From NCBI RefSeq assembly GCF_021049285.1, contig NZ_CP088017.1, positions 868,001 through 932,000 of the forward strand: 64,000 nt of DNA, read 5' to 3'. Positions 40,476 through 50,132 of this stretch are shown here, piece by piece. The stretch is from Ruania halotolerans (lineage in GTDB: Bacteria; Actinomycetota; Actinomycetes; Actinomycetales; Beutenbergiaceae). The notes under the pieces are model-generated. The model was not told the origin of the DNA. It saw only the letters and a program-made list of their open reading frames with translations, and did not search any database. A program made the position numbers and the translations under genes. Each line of letters opens with the position of its first letter. Within the stretch, counting starts at the first letter, position 1.

Positions 40476-41105
40476 GTGGAACATCGCATCGACGTGGCCG
40501 CCGCCCGGCTGCCGGGCTGGCTCACCCGATTCGGTGAGCGTCACCCGGAAACGGTGATGGACATCGTCGACACCTCAGTGCTCGTGCAGGCACCGGATGG
40601 TGCCACGGCGCGGATCACCGCCTGGCCCAGCCAGCCGCCGGCCGAGGTGGAGGCATTGCAGGACTGGGTAGCCGGGCCGGCACAGATCGGGCTCATCCTG
40701 GTGCGCCGGGGTGGCTGGTCCGTGGGCGTTGCGCGCGAGGCAGAGCTGACCGCGCACCGCACCGGACGGCGGTATGTGCAGTCCCGGACGGCCGCCGGCG
40801 GGTGGTCCCAGCAACGGTTCGCCCGCCGCCGGGGAAACCAGGCGGATGCCTTGGTGGGGCACGTGGCCGAGGCAGTGGCGACGATGCTGCCAGCGGACGC
40901 GGGGGGAGTGGTTCTCGGTGGCGACCGGGCGCTCGCGGCCGCCGTTCTGGACGACCTCCCGGCACACACCGGGCAGCCCGCGCTCAGGGACCTGCCGCGT
41001 CGCGAGTTCTACGACCTGCCGGATCCTCGGTTGACCGTGCTGCGTACGGCGCTGGCTCGAGCGCGATCGGCGCAGATCTGCGTGGACGATCCCACTCGCG
41101 GCTGA
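40476..41105 (+). CDS. acVLRF1-type peptidyl-tRNA hydrolase (Vms1-like release factor)
   Basis: 209 residues from the GTG at 40476. The key segment is the Gly-rich loop with its glutamines (AAGGWSQQRFARRRGNQADALVGHVAEAVATML, about 107-138), characteristic of the VLRF1/eRF1-like family in which a Gln replaces the eRF1 GGQ element. It is preceded by IGLILVRRGGWSVGVAREAELTAHRTGRRYVQSR and followed by GVVLGGDRALAAAVLDDLP. Family members are predicted to release peptides from tRNA on stalled large ribosomal subunits, as eukaryotic Vms1 does. It lies 29 bp after the MFS gene. Confidence 0.8.
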   Translation: MEHRIDVAAARLPGWLTRFGERHPETVMDIVDTSVLVQAPDGATARITAWPSQPPAEVEALQDWVAGPAQIGLILVRRGGWSVGVAREAELTAHRTGRRYVQSRTAAGGWSQQRFARRRGNQADALVGHVAEAVATMLPADAGGVVLGGDRALAAAVLDDLPAHTGQPALRDLPRREFYDLPDPRLTVLRTALARARSAQICVDDPTRG

Positions 41106-41109
41106 ACCC

Positions 41110-42258
41110 TCAGGTGTTCAGTTCGAACAGCGTCTCGTCCAGGATCCGCGCGATGCCGACGAGGTTGGCGTCGGCCCCGAGCTGGGACGGTTCGATCACG
41201 AGCTCACGCGTCATCATCGGGTGGGCGCCCTCGTAGATCTGGCTCCGGATCGCCGAGACGAACGGCTCAAGTGTGGACAGTGCGCCGCCCAGGTAGACCG
41301 CCCCCGGGTTGAAGAAGTTCACGACGGCGCACAGCACCTCTCCCAGGTGCCGCCCGGCAGTGCGCGCCATCGTCGTGGCGACCGGGTCCGCATCCCGCAC
41401 CAGGGCGAGCACGTCGGCCGTGGTCTGCACCTGATAGCCACGTTCGGCGAGCAGGCCAACCAGCGCCGCGCCCGAGGCCACCGTCTCCAGGCAGCCGCGG
41501 TTGCCACACGAGCAGGGGGTGTCCCCGGCGGCACCGACCCGCGTGTGCGTAATGTCTCCGGCCACGCCACCGGCACCGCGGTAGACCTGGCCGTCGACCA
41601 CCACACCCGCACCGATCGCCGTGCCTGCCTTCACCGTCACGGAATGGCTGACCCGGGCCGAGCGGTCGAAGTGCTCACCGAGTGCCATTGCGTTCGCGTC
41701 GTTCTCCACCACAGCAGGAACTCCGGCGGCGGCTTCAAGCAACTCGCCGATGTCGTGACCCTGCCAGCCCGGCATCCGCGAGGGACTCTCCACGGCTCGC
41801 CGCCGGACGTCCACGGGGCCCGGCAGGGCGATGCCGACGCCGATGAGCCGGCCATCCACACCCTGTTCGGCGAGTAGGTGAGCGACCCCGGCGCCGACGG
41901 CGTTGATCACGGTGACGGCACCCTCGCGAAGGTCCACCGGCATCTCCCGGGTGGCGACGATCTCGCCACCGCGGCGCACCACGCCAAGACGTGCGTGCCG
42001 GCCGCCGAGGTCGATCACGCCCATGTGCTCGTCCCCGTCGACCAGGCGCAGCTCTCGTGGCTTGCGGCCTCCGCTGGACTCGCGTGCTGCACCCTCTTCG
42101 ATGAGTCCGCGGGCGATGAGTGCCTGCACGTGCTGGGAGACCGTGGACGGTGAGCTGCCCAGGGCGTCGGCGAGATCGCCTCGGGACCGTGCACGTCCGG
42201 AACCGATCAGCATCAGGATCCGGTCCTGTGTGGACGCAGTGGCCGCAGGGCGGGGCAT
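41110..42258 (-). CDS. ROK-family transcriptional repressor
   Basis: 382 residues. The N-terminal winged helix (STQDRILMLIGSGRARSRGDLADALGSSPSTVSQHVQALIARGLIEEG) is fused to a ROK sugar-kinase fold: MGVIDLGGRHARLGVVRRGG, PAVVENDANAMALGEH, VKAGTAIGAGVVVDGQVYRGAGG and the zinc motif CSCGNRGCLE. The ATP-binding DxGGT is altered (DLGGR), as in regulators that bind sugar without phosphorylating. GAGGAG precedes the ATG. It is divergent from the fucosidase operon, which it very likely represses until a sugar binds. Confidence 0.94.
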   Translation of the reverse strand: MPRPAATASTQDRILMLIGSGRARSRGDLADALGSSPSTVSQHVQALIARGLIEEGAARESSGGRKPRELRLVDGDEHMGVIDLGGRHARLGVVRRGGEIVATREMPVDLREGAVTVINAVGAGVAHLLAEQGVDGRLIGVGIALPGPVDVRRRAVESPSRMPGWQGHDIGELLEAAAGVPAVVENDANAMALGEHFDRSARVSHSVTVKAGTAIGAGVVVDGQVYRGAGGVAGDITHTRVGAAGDTPCSCGNRGCLETVASGAALVGLLAERGYQVQTTADVLALVRDADPVATTMARTAGRHLGEVLCAVVNFFNPGAVYLGGALSTLEPFVSAIRSQIYEGAHPMMTRELVIEPSQLGADANLVGIARILDETLFELNT

Positions 42259-42310
42259 GGGAGCTCCTCACGTGGCTGACATCGGTGCTGCAGGATACCT
42301 CGATTCTGCC

Positions 42311-42368
42311 ACTTCTTGCGGAACAGAAGTAACTTAGTTGTGACTCTTTATGCCTGGACAGAAATAAG
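42311..42368. promoter_or_regulatory. Candidate ROK operator region of the fucosidase operon
   Basis: In the divergent gap, ACTTCT (42311-42316) and AGAAGT (42325-42330) make an inverted repeat. Two direct copies resembling GGA(A)CAGAA(G/A)TAA lie at 42320-42333 and 42356-42368, 36 bp apart. The region is clearly A+T-richer than its surroundings. Confidence 0.5.
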
Positions 42369-42444
42369 ATCGGCCACCTAGCGTATGAAGTGCGGTTGGC
42401 GCTGGAGCCTCCCGCGGACGCATCGGGCAAGGAGCACACGAGAT

Positions 42445-43719
42445 ATGACCCATCCCCACGACTGGTTCACCCACGACCGGTTCGGTCTCTTCATCCACTT
42501 CGGGCTCTACAGCACGCTGGCCCGGCACGAGTGGGTGATGACGCACGAGCGCACCGCGCCGCAGGACTACGAGAAGAACGCCGAGTTCTTCGACCCCGAT
42601 CTGTTCGACGCCGCCGCGACGGCGCGGGCGGCCAAGCAGGCCGGGATGCGCTACGCCGTGCTGACGGCCAAGCACCACGAGGGCTTCGCGATGTTCGATA
42701 CGGCGCTCTCGGAGTACAACGCGGTCACCACCTTCGGCCGGGACATCGTGGCCGAGTACGTCGAGGCGTTCCGCGCCGAAGGGCTGCGGGTGGGCCTGTA
42801 CTTCTCCCTCATCGACTGGCACCACCCGGACTTCACGATCGACTACCACCACCCGCTGCGTGATCGCGAGGACGCCCGCGTGCTCAATGAGTCGCGCGAC
42901 ATGGAGCGGTACCGCGAGTACCTGCACGGGCAGGTCCGGGAGCTGCTCACGAACTACGGGCAGATCGACTACCTCTTCTACGACTTCACCTACGTCGACG
43001 ACCGCGACGGGTGGGCCGGTAAGACCCCGCAGGACTGGGACGCCGAAGGCCTACTCGCGATGACCCGGCAATTGCAACCGGACATCATCGTCAACGACCG
43101 CCTGTGGATCCCCGGTGACCTCGTCACCCCCGAGCAGTACCAGCCGGATGAGCCGATGACGGTCGACGGCGCCGAGGTGATGTGGGAAGCCTGCCAGACC
43201 CTCAACGGCGCCTGGGGGTACGACCGTGACAACTTCGACATCAAGTCCCCCGACCTGTTGCTGCGGATGCTCGTGGACACGGTGTCCAAGAACGGGAACC
43301 TCCTGCTCAACATCGGACCCGACGGCCGTGGCGCGATCGCGCCACGGGACCTGACCTCCCTGACCACGATCGGGGAGTGGATGCGCCTGCACGAGCAGTC
43401 CGTGATCGGAGCTGGGGCGTCGAACTACGAGGCGCCGTCCGGCACCACGATGACGCAGCGGGGCCGGCGACTCTATCTCCACCTGCTGGTCTGGCCGTTC
43501 GGGCATATCCACCTGCGTGACCTCGCGGACAAGGTGCAGTTCGCACGGTTCCTGCACGACGGGTCACAGGTCACGACCAGCCAGATCTCCCCCGATCAGC
43601 AGGCGTGGAACACCGAACCCGGCGGTCAACCCGCCGGCACCCTGACCCTCCACATCCCCACCGTCCGACCCGAGGTGGCGATCCCCGTGATCGAACTCTT
43701 CCTCACCCCGGACGCATGA
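42445..43719 (+). CDS. Alpha-L-fucosidase, GH29, probably cytoplasmic
   Basis: 424 residues from the ATG at 42445 (AAGGAG upstream). It is typical GH29: [40 protein letters not shown] (substrate-binding His77/His78), [16 protein letters not shown] and [11 protein letters not shown], where Asp180 is the expected nucleophile. [16 protein letters not shown] and [28 protein letters not shown] follow, then a short beta domain. There is no signal peptide, so it should cleave fucosyl (or related) oligosaccharides after import by the transporter encoded next to it. Confidence 0.92.
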   Translation: MTHPHDWFTHDRFGLFIHFGLYSTLARHEWVMTHERTAPQDYEKNAEFFDPDLFDAAATARAAKQAGMRYAVLTAKHHEGFAMFDTALSEYNAVTTFGRDIVAEYVEAFRAEGLRVGLYFSLIDWHHPDFTIDYHHPLRDREDARVLNESRDMERYREYLHGQVRELLTNYGQIDYLFYDFTYVDDRDGWAGKTPQDWDAEGLLAMTRQLQPDIIVNDRLWIPGDLVTPEQYQPDEPMTVDGAEVMWEACQTLNGAWGYDRDNFDIKSPDLLLRMLVDTVSKNGNLLLNIGPDGRGAIAPRDLTSLTTIGEWMRLHEQSVIGAGASNYEAPSGTTMTQRGRRLYLHLLVWPFGHIHLRDLADKVQFARFLHDGSQVTTSQISPDQQAWNTEPGGQPAGTLTLHIPTVRPEVAIPVIELFLTPDA

Positions 43720-43751
43720 GAACCGATAGACCCCTAGAGATTGGACGAACG

Positions 43752-45023
43752 ATGAAGATCACCAGGTCTCTCGCGGCCCTTGCGGCCGCTGGAAGTGCAG
43801 TGGCACTCGCAGCGTGCGGGACGCCGTCGGGCGGCTCCGGCGGAAACGGAGGCGACGCCGACGGCGACGCCACCTCGATCGTGTGGGATATGTGGGCCGG
43901 CAGCGAGTCCGATATCGCCGCTCTCGAGGAGCAGCTCGCGATCGCGCAGGAGGAGAACCCCGATCTCGACATCAGCCTGCAGCATGCGCCGTGGAACGAC
44001 TACTTCACCAAGCTGACCACCAACCTCGCCTCGGGCAACGTGGCGTGTGTGACCTCGATGAACGGTCAGCGCCTCTCCGGCTATCACGAGGCGTTCCTGC
44101 CGCTCGGTGAGGAGGAGCTGGAGATCGCCGGTATCGACCCGGCGGACTTCACCGACGGCGCGATGGACATCATGAGCTATGACGGCACCCTGTACGGCGT
44201 CCCCTACGACGTGGCCGCCATGTTGCTCTACTACAACAAGGATCACTTCGCCGAGGCGGGCGTGGACGAGCCGCAGGCCGGGTGGACGTTCGACGACTTC
44301 GACGCCACCCTCGAGGGCCTGGGTGCGGACGGCACCGCATTCGGGATGGGCATGGGCGAGTTCCAGTGGATGTCGCTGCCGATCGCCCGGGCCGGTGTAC
44401 AGCCGGTGGACGAATCCGGTGCCCTCGACTTGACGAACCCGGCGTTCGTGGAGGCCTCGCAGTGGTACGCGAGCATCGCCGCGGACGGGTATGGCTCGAT
44501 TCCGCCGTCAGCCTCGGACACCGGCTGGGGCGAACAGGAATACCAGGCCGGGAACGTGGCGATGGCCGTGGACGGTACCTGGAACGCGGTGAGCTACCTG
44601 AACAACGAGGCCGGCTTCGAAGCCGGTATGGTCGACCTGCCCTCCGCCGATGGTGAGCGGCTGGGCCTGGTACTCGGTTCCGGGTACGGCATCTCGGCCG
44701 ACTGTGAGGACCCGGAAGCGGCCCTGCAGGTGCTCGGCTCCCTGGTGGGCGAGGCGGCACAGGATCAGATCGCCTCGTCCGGGCGTAGCTACCCGGCCCG
44801 GGTGGACTCCCAGCCGCTCTACTTCGAGTCCCTCGACGAGGGCGTCCGGGATGACGTCCAGGCTGCTTTCGAGGCCGTGTTCACCGGACTCGAGGGGCAG
44901 CGTTCCACCGACGACTGGGCGCAGGTCAATGAGGCGATCCAGCCGGACCTGGTGACCGTCTACACCGGCCAGTCGACCATCAGCGACGTGCTCGAGCAGA
45001 CACAGCAGCAGTTCGGCGAGTGA
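43752..45023 (+). CDS. Sugar ABC transporter lipoprotein substrate-binding protein
   Basis: 423 residues from the ATG at 43752. A lipoprotein signal ([23 protein letters not shown], lipobox LAAC) puts the cysteine near residue 23. It is a family-1 extracellular binding protein: [114 protein letters not shown] and [17 protein letters not shown]. It captures an oligosaccharide for the two permeases that follow. The fucosidase neighbour suggests a fucosylated glycan. Confidence 0.94.
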   Translation: MKITRSLAALAAAGSAVALAACGTPSGGSGGNGGDADGDATSIVWDMWAGSESDIAALEEQLAIAQEENPDLDISLQHAPWNDYFTKLTTNLASGNVACVTSMNGQRLSGYHEAFLPLGEEELEIAGIDPADFTDGAMDIMSYDGTLYGVPYDVAAMLLYYNKDHFAEAGVDEPQAGWTFDDFDATLEGLGADGTAFGMGMGEFQWMSLPIARAGVQPVDESGALDLTNPAFVEASQWYASIAADGYGSIPPSASDTGWGEQEYQAGNVAMAVDGTWNAVSYLNNEAGFEAGMVDLPSADGERLGLVLGSGYGISADCEDPEAALQVLGSLVGEAAQDQIASSGRSYPARVDSQPLYFESLDEGVRDDVQAAFEAVFTGLEGQRSTDDWAQVNEAIQPDLVTVYTGQSTISDVLEQTQQQFGE

Positions 45024-45026
45024 TCC

Positions 45027-45956
45027 ATGACCGCCACCTCCGCACCCGAGGCGCCGCTGCGGCAGCGTAGTCGGAGCAGGTTGCGGCGGATCGAGTCCCG
45101 CCAGGCGCTGGGGTTCATCTCCCCAGCCCTGGTGGGCCTGACCGTCTTCACGATCGCTCCGGTGTTCCTCTCGATCGTGATGAGCCTGTACGACTGGCCC
45201 GCGTGGGGCACGCGCTCGTTCGTGGGCCTGGGCAACTACGTCGACCTGTTCACCAGCCACCCGGACTTCTGGCCGGCACTGCGCAACTCCGCGATCTTCA
45301 CCCTGGGTTTCGTGCCCTTGAACCTTGCCGTCTCCCTCAGCCTTGCCCTCCTGCTCGCTCCTCGCATCAAGGGCCGGGCGGCCTTCCGGGTGCTGTTCTT
45401 CATCCCGGTGGTCACGCCGATGGTGGCGAACGTGCTGGTGTGGAAGATGCTGCTGCAGCCGAACGGGCTGTTCAACGGGATCTCCACCTCGTGGTTCGGC
45501 ATCGAGCTGCCCAGCTTCCTGAACCATCCGCAATGGGCGATGGTGATGGTGATCGTGATGTCTGTGTGGCAGGGGATGGGGTACAACATGCTCATCTTCT
45601 GCGCCGCGCTGGAGCAGTTGCCCGAGCCGGTGCTCGAGGCGGCCCGGATCGACGGGGCGAAGGGGTGGCGGATGTTCACCAAGATCACCCTGCCGCTGCT
45701 CTCCCCGGCGATCTTCTTCACCACGGTGATGACGATGATCACGTCGATGCAGGTATTCGCCCAGCCGCAGCTGCTCACCGGGGGAGGCCCCGGCAACGCG
45801 ACGCTGCCGATCGTGATGTTCATCTACGACCAGGCGTTCACGTTCCAGAAGATGGGCCTGGCCGCGGCCGCGGCCTGGATCCTGTTCGCGATCATCATCG
45901 GGCTCACCGCCCTGCAGTTCTCCGCTCAGAAGAGGTGGGTGCACTATGAGGTCTGA
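45027..45956 (+). CDS. Sugar ABC transporter permease (MalF-like)
   Basis: 309 residues with six membrane helices; FISPALVGLTVFTIAPVFLSIVMSLYDW is the conserved first segment. The EAA loop reads EAARIDGAKGWRMFTKITLPLLSPAIFFTTV, the contact for the ATPase. It lies 3 bp after the binding-protein gene and overlaps the second permease by 11 bases. Together they form the channel of a CUT1-type importer. Confidence 0.95.
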   Translation: MTATSAPEAPLRQRSRSRLRRIESRQALGFISPALVGLTVFTIAPVFLSIVMSLYDWPAWGTRSFVGLGNYVDLFTSHPDFWPALRNSAIFTLGFVPLNLAVSLSLALLLAPRIKGRAAFRVLFFIPVVTPMVANVLVWKMLLQPNGLFNGISTSWFGIELPSFLNHPQWAMVMVIVMSVWQGMGYNMLIFCAALEQLPEPVLEAARIDGAKGWRMFTKITLPLLSPAIFFTTVMTMITSMQVFAQPQLLTGGGPGNATLPIVMFIYDQAFTFQKMGLAAAAAWILFAIIIGLTALQFSAQKRWVHYEV

Positions 45957-46869
45957 AACGATCGCCGACGCCGTCCCGCACCCTGGTGAGGCCGCCGCGC
46001 CCACGCGTGGCACGTCCGCCGGCGCCCCGGCACGGGCGAAAGGGCGCGCCACGCCCGGGCTCGTCTTCGCCTACGTCTGCGTGGTCGTTGCCGCGCTCCT
46101 GTTCGCCGTCCCGCTCGTGTACGCGCTCCTCTCGGCGCTGAAGCCGAACGACCAGATCTTCGCCGTGCCGCCCACGCTCACGGGCGATGAGGTGCGCTGG
46201 GGCAACTTCGCTGACGTGTTCCGCTTCGGGCCGTTCTGGACCTACATCGGCAACTCGTTCTTCGTGGCGATCGCCGGGACCCTCGTGGTCAACATCGTCT
46301 CCACCACGGCCGGTTACGCCTTCGGACGGCTGCGCTGGCGGGGCAGGGATGTCGTCTTCGTGTTGTTCCTGGTGACGCTGATGGTGCCGCAGGAAGTCCT
46401 GGTGGTGCCGGTGTTCCAGCTGATGCAGTGGTTCGGCTGGGTGAACACTCCACAGGCGCTGATCCTGCCGTTCGCATTCACCGCATTCGGGACCTTCCTG
46501 ATGCGGCAGTTCTTCCGCGGCATCCCCTACGAGCTGGAGGAAGCCGCCCGGGTGGATGGCGCCGGCCCGTTGCGCACCTTCGGCATGATCATCCTGCCGC
46601 TGGCACGTTCGGCGGTGGCGGTCCTCACCGTATTCACGTTCATCAGCTTCTGGAACAGCTACCTGTGGCCGCTGATCGTGGTGAACGACTACGGCTACCT
46701 CGGCACCCTGCCGATCGGTTTGGCCACGTTCTCCGGGCAGTTCGGCACACGCTGGGACCTGCAGATGGCAGCCTCCGTCATCTCGATGGTGCCCACGGCG
46801 ATCCTGGTGATCGTGTTGCAGAAGCACCTGGTCAAGGGGATCGCGACCGCGGGGATCGCGGGGCGATGA
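45946..46869 (+). CDS. Sugar ABC transporter permease (MalG-like)
   Basis: 307 residues. After about 38 polar residues come six helices with the MalG-type layout; the EAA loop is EEAARVDGAGPLRTFGMIILPLARSAVAVL. It ends with the usual LVKGIATAGIAGR-like tail (QKHLVKGI). The start overlaps the first permease by 11 bases. No ATPase gene is in the operon, so it probably uses a shared MsiK/UgpC-type ATPase encoded elsewhere, as many actinobacterial sugar importers do. Confidence 0.95.
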   Translation: MRSETIADAVPHPGEAAAPTRGTSAGAPARAKGRATPGLVFAYVCVVVAALLFAVPLVYALLSALKPNDQIFAVPPTLTGDEVRWGNFADVFRFGPFWTYIGNSFFVAIAGTLVVNIVSTTAGYAFGRLRWRGRDVVFVLFLVTLMVPQEVLVVPVFQLMQWFGWVNTPQALILPFAFTAFGTFLMRQFFRGIPYELEEAARVDGAGPLRTFGMIILPLARSAVAVLTVFTFISFWNSYLWPLIVVNDYGYLGTLPIGLATFSGQFGTRWDLQMAASVISMVPTAILVIVLQKHLVKGIATAGIAGR

Positions 46870-46904
46870 CGCACAAGGACGCCCTGCGCGGAAGGGAGAC
46901 AGTG

Positions 46905-48425
46905 ATGGCCGAGCGGCCACGTATCGCGATCGTCGGTATGGGGATCGAATCGAGTGCCTATGCCCAGCACCGGGCCGACTACCGCGACTTCCCGGTGCTG
47001 GAGGGGAAGGCTGTGCTCGGCCGGTACCCGTTCCTCGCCCCCGGGCAGCCGCTGCGGGACGCGGCCGAATGGATCGGGGTGTTCGTCACCAAGGCGATCC
47101 CTGGTGGGCAGGTGCGGGCGGAGGTCTACACCGACTTCCGGGCGAGGATTCTCGCCGGCCTGGCCGGCGCCGTCGAGGATGGTCCCCTGGATGGGGTGTA
47201 CCTGGACATCCACGGTGCGATGAGCGTGGTGGGGATGGACGACGCCGAAGGAGACCTGGTCTCGGCCGTGCGGCAGGTGGTGGGCCCCGTTCCGCTCATC
47301 GCCGCACCGATGGACCTGCACGGGAACATCTCCGACCGCTTCTTCCACACGGTGGACCTGCCCACCTGCTTTCGGATGGCCCCGCACGAGGACGCCTGGG
47401 AGACCCGGGAGCGTTCGGCCCGGGACCTGCTGACGTGGATCGAGCGCGGCACGCGGCCGTCGCGGGCGTGGGTACCCGTGCCGATCCTGCTTGCCGGGGA
47501 GCAGACCTCCACCCGGGTGGAGCCCGCGCGCAGCCTGTACGCCCGGATTCCGGCGGTGACCTCGCGTACCGGTGTGACGGATGCGAGCATCTGGATCGGG
47601 TACGCCTGGGCCGATGAGCCCCGCTGCCATGCGTCGGTGGTCGTGACCGGCGAGGACGAATCCGTGATCGCCGGTGCGGCCGAAGAACTGGCAGAGGCCT
47701 TGTGGCAGGTGCGGGAGGAGTTCGATTTCGTCGGCCCGCCGGGGACTCTGGACGAGGGGATCGATGCCGCGCTCGCGCACCGGGCGACGGGAGGAGGGCA
47801 GCCGTACCTGGTGAGTGATTCCGGGGACAATCCAGGAGCCGGCGGCTCCGGCGATGTGACCTGGACGCTCGCTCGGGTACTGCAGCGCACTGATCTTGTT
47901 GGCCCAGGTGCTCCACGCACCTATATCGCCTCAGTCTTCGATGCCGTCGCCATCGAGACGCTGTGCGCCACGGCGGTCGGTGAGCCGGTGGACGTGATGA
48001 TCGGGGCGCGAGTGGACGACCGGGTCAGCGGGCCCGTGCGCGTCCAGGGGGTGCTGCACAGCCTGCATGAGGCAGACCCGGCGGCCGGGCGGATCGCCGT
48101 GATCGCCGTCGGGGGAGTGCACGTGATCGTGACGGAGTTCCGCAAGGCCTTCCACGGCACCGAGGACTTCGCCCGGCTCGGTCTCGAACCGAGCGAGGCG
48201 GACCTCATCGTGACGAAGATCGGCTACCTTGAGCCGACGCTGTACGACATTGCGCAGGGATGGACCCTTGCGCTCACCCCCGGACCGGTGGATCAGAACC
48301 TCCAGCGGCTCGGCCACGAGAGGATCCGGCGCCCGATGTTTCCGTTCGATGACTTCCCGGAGCAGCCGGAGCTCCGGGCGACCGTGCTGCCCGGCGGCTC
48401 CCTCCCGCCGGAGATGAGCGCATGA
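46905..48425 (+). CDS. M81-family (MlrC-like) metallopeptidase/amidohydrolase
   Basis: 506 residues from the ATG at 46905, which follows AAGGGAG; an ATG at 46866 is the alternative. It shows MlrC features: RIAIVGMGIESSAYAQHRADYRDF, LDGVYLDIHGAMSVVGMDDAEGDLVSAVR, PLIAAPMDLHGNISDRFFHTVDLPTCFRMAPHEDAWETRERS (Asp/His metal ligands), YLVSDSGDNPGAGGSGDVTWTLARVL and VIVTEFRKAFH. The founding member opens microcystin peptide rings, but most members have unknown substrates. Its place inside a sugar uptake operon suggests cleavage of an amide or lactyl-type bond in the imported glycan. Confidence 0.88.
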   Translation: MAERPRIAIVGMGIESSAYAQHRADYRDFPVLEGKAVLGRYPFLAPGQPLRDAAEWIGVFVTKAIPGGQVRAEVYTDFRARILAGLAGAVEDGPLDGVYLDIHGAMSVVGMDDAEGDLVSAVRQVVGPVPLIAAPMDLHGNISDRFFHTVDLPTCFRMAPHEDAWETRERSARDLLTWIERGTRPSRAWVPVPILLAGEQTSTRVEPARSLYARIPAVTSRTGVTDASIWIGYAWADEPRCHASVVVTGEDESVIAGAAEELAEALWQVREEFDFVGPPGTLDEGIDAALAHRATGGGQPYLVSDSGDNPGAGGSGDVTWTLARVLQRTDLVGPGAPRTYIASVFDAVAIETLCATAVGEPVDVMIGARVDDRVSGPVRVQGVLHSLHEADPAAGRIAVIAVGGVHVIVTEFRKAFHGTEDFARLGLEPSEADLIVTKIGYLEPTLYDIAQGWTLALTPGPVDQNLQRLGHERIRRPMFPFDDFPEQPELRATVLPGGSLPPEMSA

Positions 48426-49132
48426 CGGCGTTCGAACTGGCCGTCCAGGACGTGGCGGGGATCCAGATCGGCCAGGCCGTGGGGGCAGACCGGATCGAGC
48501 TGTGCACGGCGCTCGCGACCGGTGGTCTCACCCCCTCACGCGCCCTGGTGGAAGCGGCTGCCGAATCGCAGGTTCCGGTGCATGTGCTGATCAGGCCCCG
48601 CGCGGGCGGTTTCGGCTACGACGCGGCGGAGCGGCACCTGATGGTTGCGGACGCGCGCAGGGCCGTGGAGGCGGGAGCGAGCGGGGTCGTCGTCGGGGCG
48701 CTCATCGACGGTGAAGTCGATCGGGAGTTCGTCCGCGCGGTGCTCGATGTGGCCCCTGAGGTGACCTTTCATCGCGCATTCGACGCCCTGAGTGATCGCA
48801 ATCGGGGACTGGAGACGCTGATCGGGCTTGGGGTGCGGCGTGTGCTGACCTCCGGAGGCGGGAGGTGTGCCGTTGATGCCCTGGACGCGCTCGCATCTCT
48901 GGTCGACCGGGCTGAAGGTGAGATCGAGGTGATGGCCGGGGCGGGGATCAGTGCCTCGAACGTGGTGCAGGTGGCCGCCACAGGCGTGGCCGCCGTGCAC
49001 GCCTCGGCCAAGAAGCGGGTGCAGGATGACCTTGCGCTCTCGCTCGGTTCGGCCGGCGGGAGCGGGTACGAGACCACGGACGAGCAGGCGGCTGGTGCGA
49101 TTGTTGCGGCTCTTCGGCGGGGTGTGGTGTGA
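48422..49132 (+). CDS. cutC: CutC family TIM-barrel protein
   Basis: 236 residues, 4-base ATGA overlap with the M81 gene. It shows family segments: FELAVQDVAGIQIGQAVGADRIELCTALATGGLTPSRALVEAA, VHVLIRPRAGGFGYDAAERHLMVADARRAVEAGASGVVVGALIDGEVDREFVRAVLDVA, VTFHRAFDALSDRNRGLETLIGLGVRRVLTSGGG and IEVMAGAGISASNVVQVAATGVAAVHASAKK. CutC was named for copper tolerance, but its true activity is unsettled. Here its partners are sugar genes, so an enzymatic sugar role is more likely than copper. Confidence 0.93.
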   Translation: MTAFELAVQDVAGIQIGQAVGADRIELCTALATGGLTPSRALVEAAAESQVPVHVLIRPRAGGFGYDAAERHLMVADARRAVEAGASGVVVGALIDGEVDREFVRAVLDVAPEVTFHRAFDALSDRNRGLETLIGLGVRRVLTSGGGRCAVDALDALASLVDRAEGEIEVMAGAGISASNVVQVAATGVAAVHASAKKRVQDDLALSLGSAGGSGYETTDEQAAGAIVAALRRGVV

Positions 49133-50022
49133 GCGCACTGCTGGGGATCGACTACGGCGGCACGCACACCAAGCTCCTCCTCGTTGACGGCACTGATGGC
49201 GACGGGCCCATCCTGGCCCGGGAGTCGGTGCGGACGGCGGGAGTGGACGAGCTCGGTCAGGAGGTGCGCCGGTTCGTGGCGGACCGTCCGGTGGCGCAGT
49301 TCGCGATGACGGTGGCGGGCACGTTCGACGCCGGTACCGGTGTGGTGCGCCGCAGCGTGAACATGCCGTGGCTTGACGGCACGGCGCCTGCGCACCGGGT
49401 CTCGGAGGCGATCGATGTACCGGGCTCGGCGGTGCAGGACGGCATCGCGACCGCCGTCGGCGAGGCAACCCTCGGGGCAGGGCGAGGCGCTGAGGACGTC
49501 TTCGTGATCGCGCTCGGCACGGGGATCGCGGGAGCGCACATCGTGGGCGGCGAAGTACGCGCGGGCGCGCACGGCGGGGCCGGGGAGGTCGGCCACATCG
49601 CGATCGCCGGGGAGCACCGGTGCTCATGCGGCCAGACCGGGTGCCTGGAGACGTGGATCGGGGGAGGTCAGCTCGGGCGGCGCTGGGCAGAGCAGCGCGG
49701 GTCCGGAGCGGCTGCGGTGAGCACGGCCCATGAGGTGGTGCTGGCGGCTGAGGCCGGTGATGAGCCGGCCCAGGTGGTGCTCAGGAATGCAGGTCAGGCG
49801 CTCGCCAAGGCGCTACTGCAGGTCAGTGCCATGCTGGATCCGGCGGTGGTCGTCGTCGGCGGCGGGGTGGCCCGGTCACCGCAGTGGACGGTGCACCCGG
49901 CATTCGATACGGCCCGCCGGGACGCGACGTTCCACCGGCTGCCCGAGATGCGCCTGGCCGAGCTCGGTGTGTGGGCTGGCGCCCACGGCGCGGTCTTGGC
50001 GGCCGCGCACGAGTTGGCCTGA
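49129..50022 (+). CDS. ROK-family sugar kinase
   Basis: 297 residues; the GTG start overlaps the CutC stop (GTGA). The ATP-binding motif is intact (LLGIDYGGTHTKLLLVDG), unlike in the divergent ROK regulator. VQDGIATAVGEATLGAG holds the catalytic Asp (VQD where most have END). VIALGTGIAGAHIVGGEVRAGAHGGAGEVGHIAI and the zinc motif CSCGQTGCLETW follow. It should phosphorylate the free sugar or amino sugar released by the operon enzymes. It is the last gene of the operon. Confidence 0.92.
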   Translation: MSALLGIDYGGTHTKLLLVDGTDGDGPILARESVRTAGVDELGQEVRRFVADRPVAQFAMTVAGTFDAGTGVVRRSVNMPWLDGTAPAHRVSEAIDVPGSAVQDGIATAVGEATLGAGRGAEDVFVIALGTGIAGAHIVGGEVRAGAHGGAGEVGHIAIAGEHRCSCGQTGCLETWIGGGQLGRRWAEQRGSGAAAVSTAHEVVLAAEAGDEPAQVVLRNAGQALAKALLQVSAMLDPAVVVVGGGVARSPQWTVHPAFDTARRDATFHRLPEMRLAELGVWAGAHGAVLAAAHELA

Positions 50023-50092
50023 GGGACCTCGCACAGTTCACCGGGCAGCCGCGGCGCAGCAACGCGATGTTTGCTTGACCCGGCGATGCTCG

Positions 50093-50119
50093 CTGTCACA
50101 CCGATGACGTCTGTGACAG
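50093..50119. promoter_or_regulatory. Inverted repeat upstream of the ManA-like gene
   Basis: CTGTCAC (50093-50099) and GTGACAG (50113-50119) are perfect 7-bp arms with a 13-base spacer. It ends 13 bp before the ATG at 50133, overlapping the likely promoter/leader, so it is a candidate operator. Confidence 0.45.
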
Positions 50120-50132
50120 ACCAGGGGGACAC

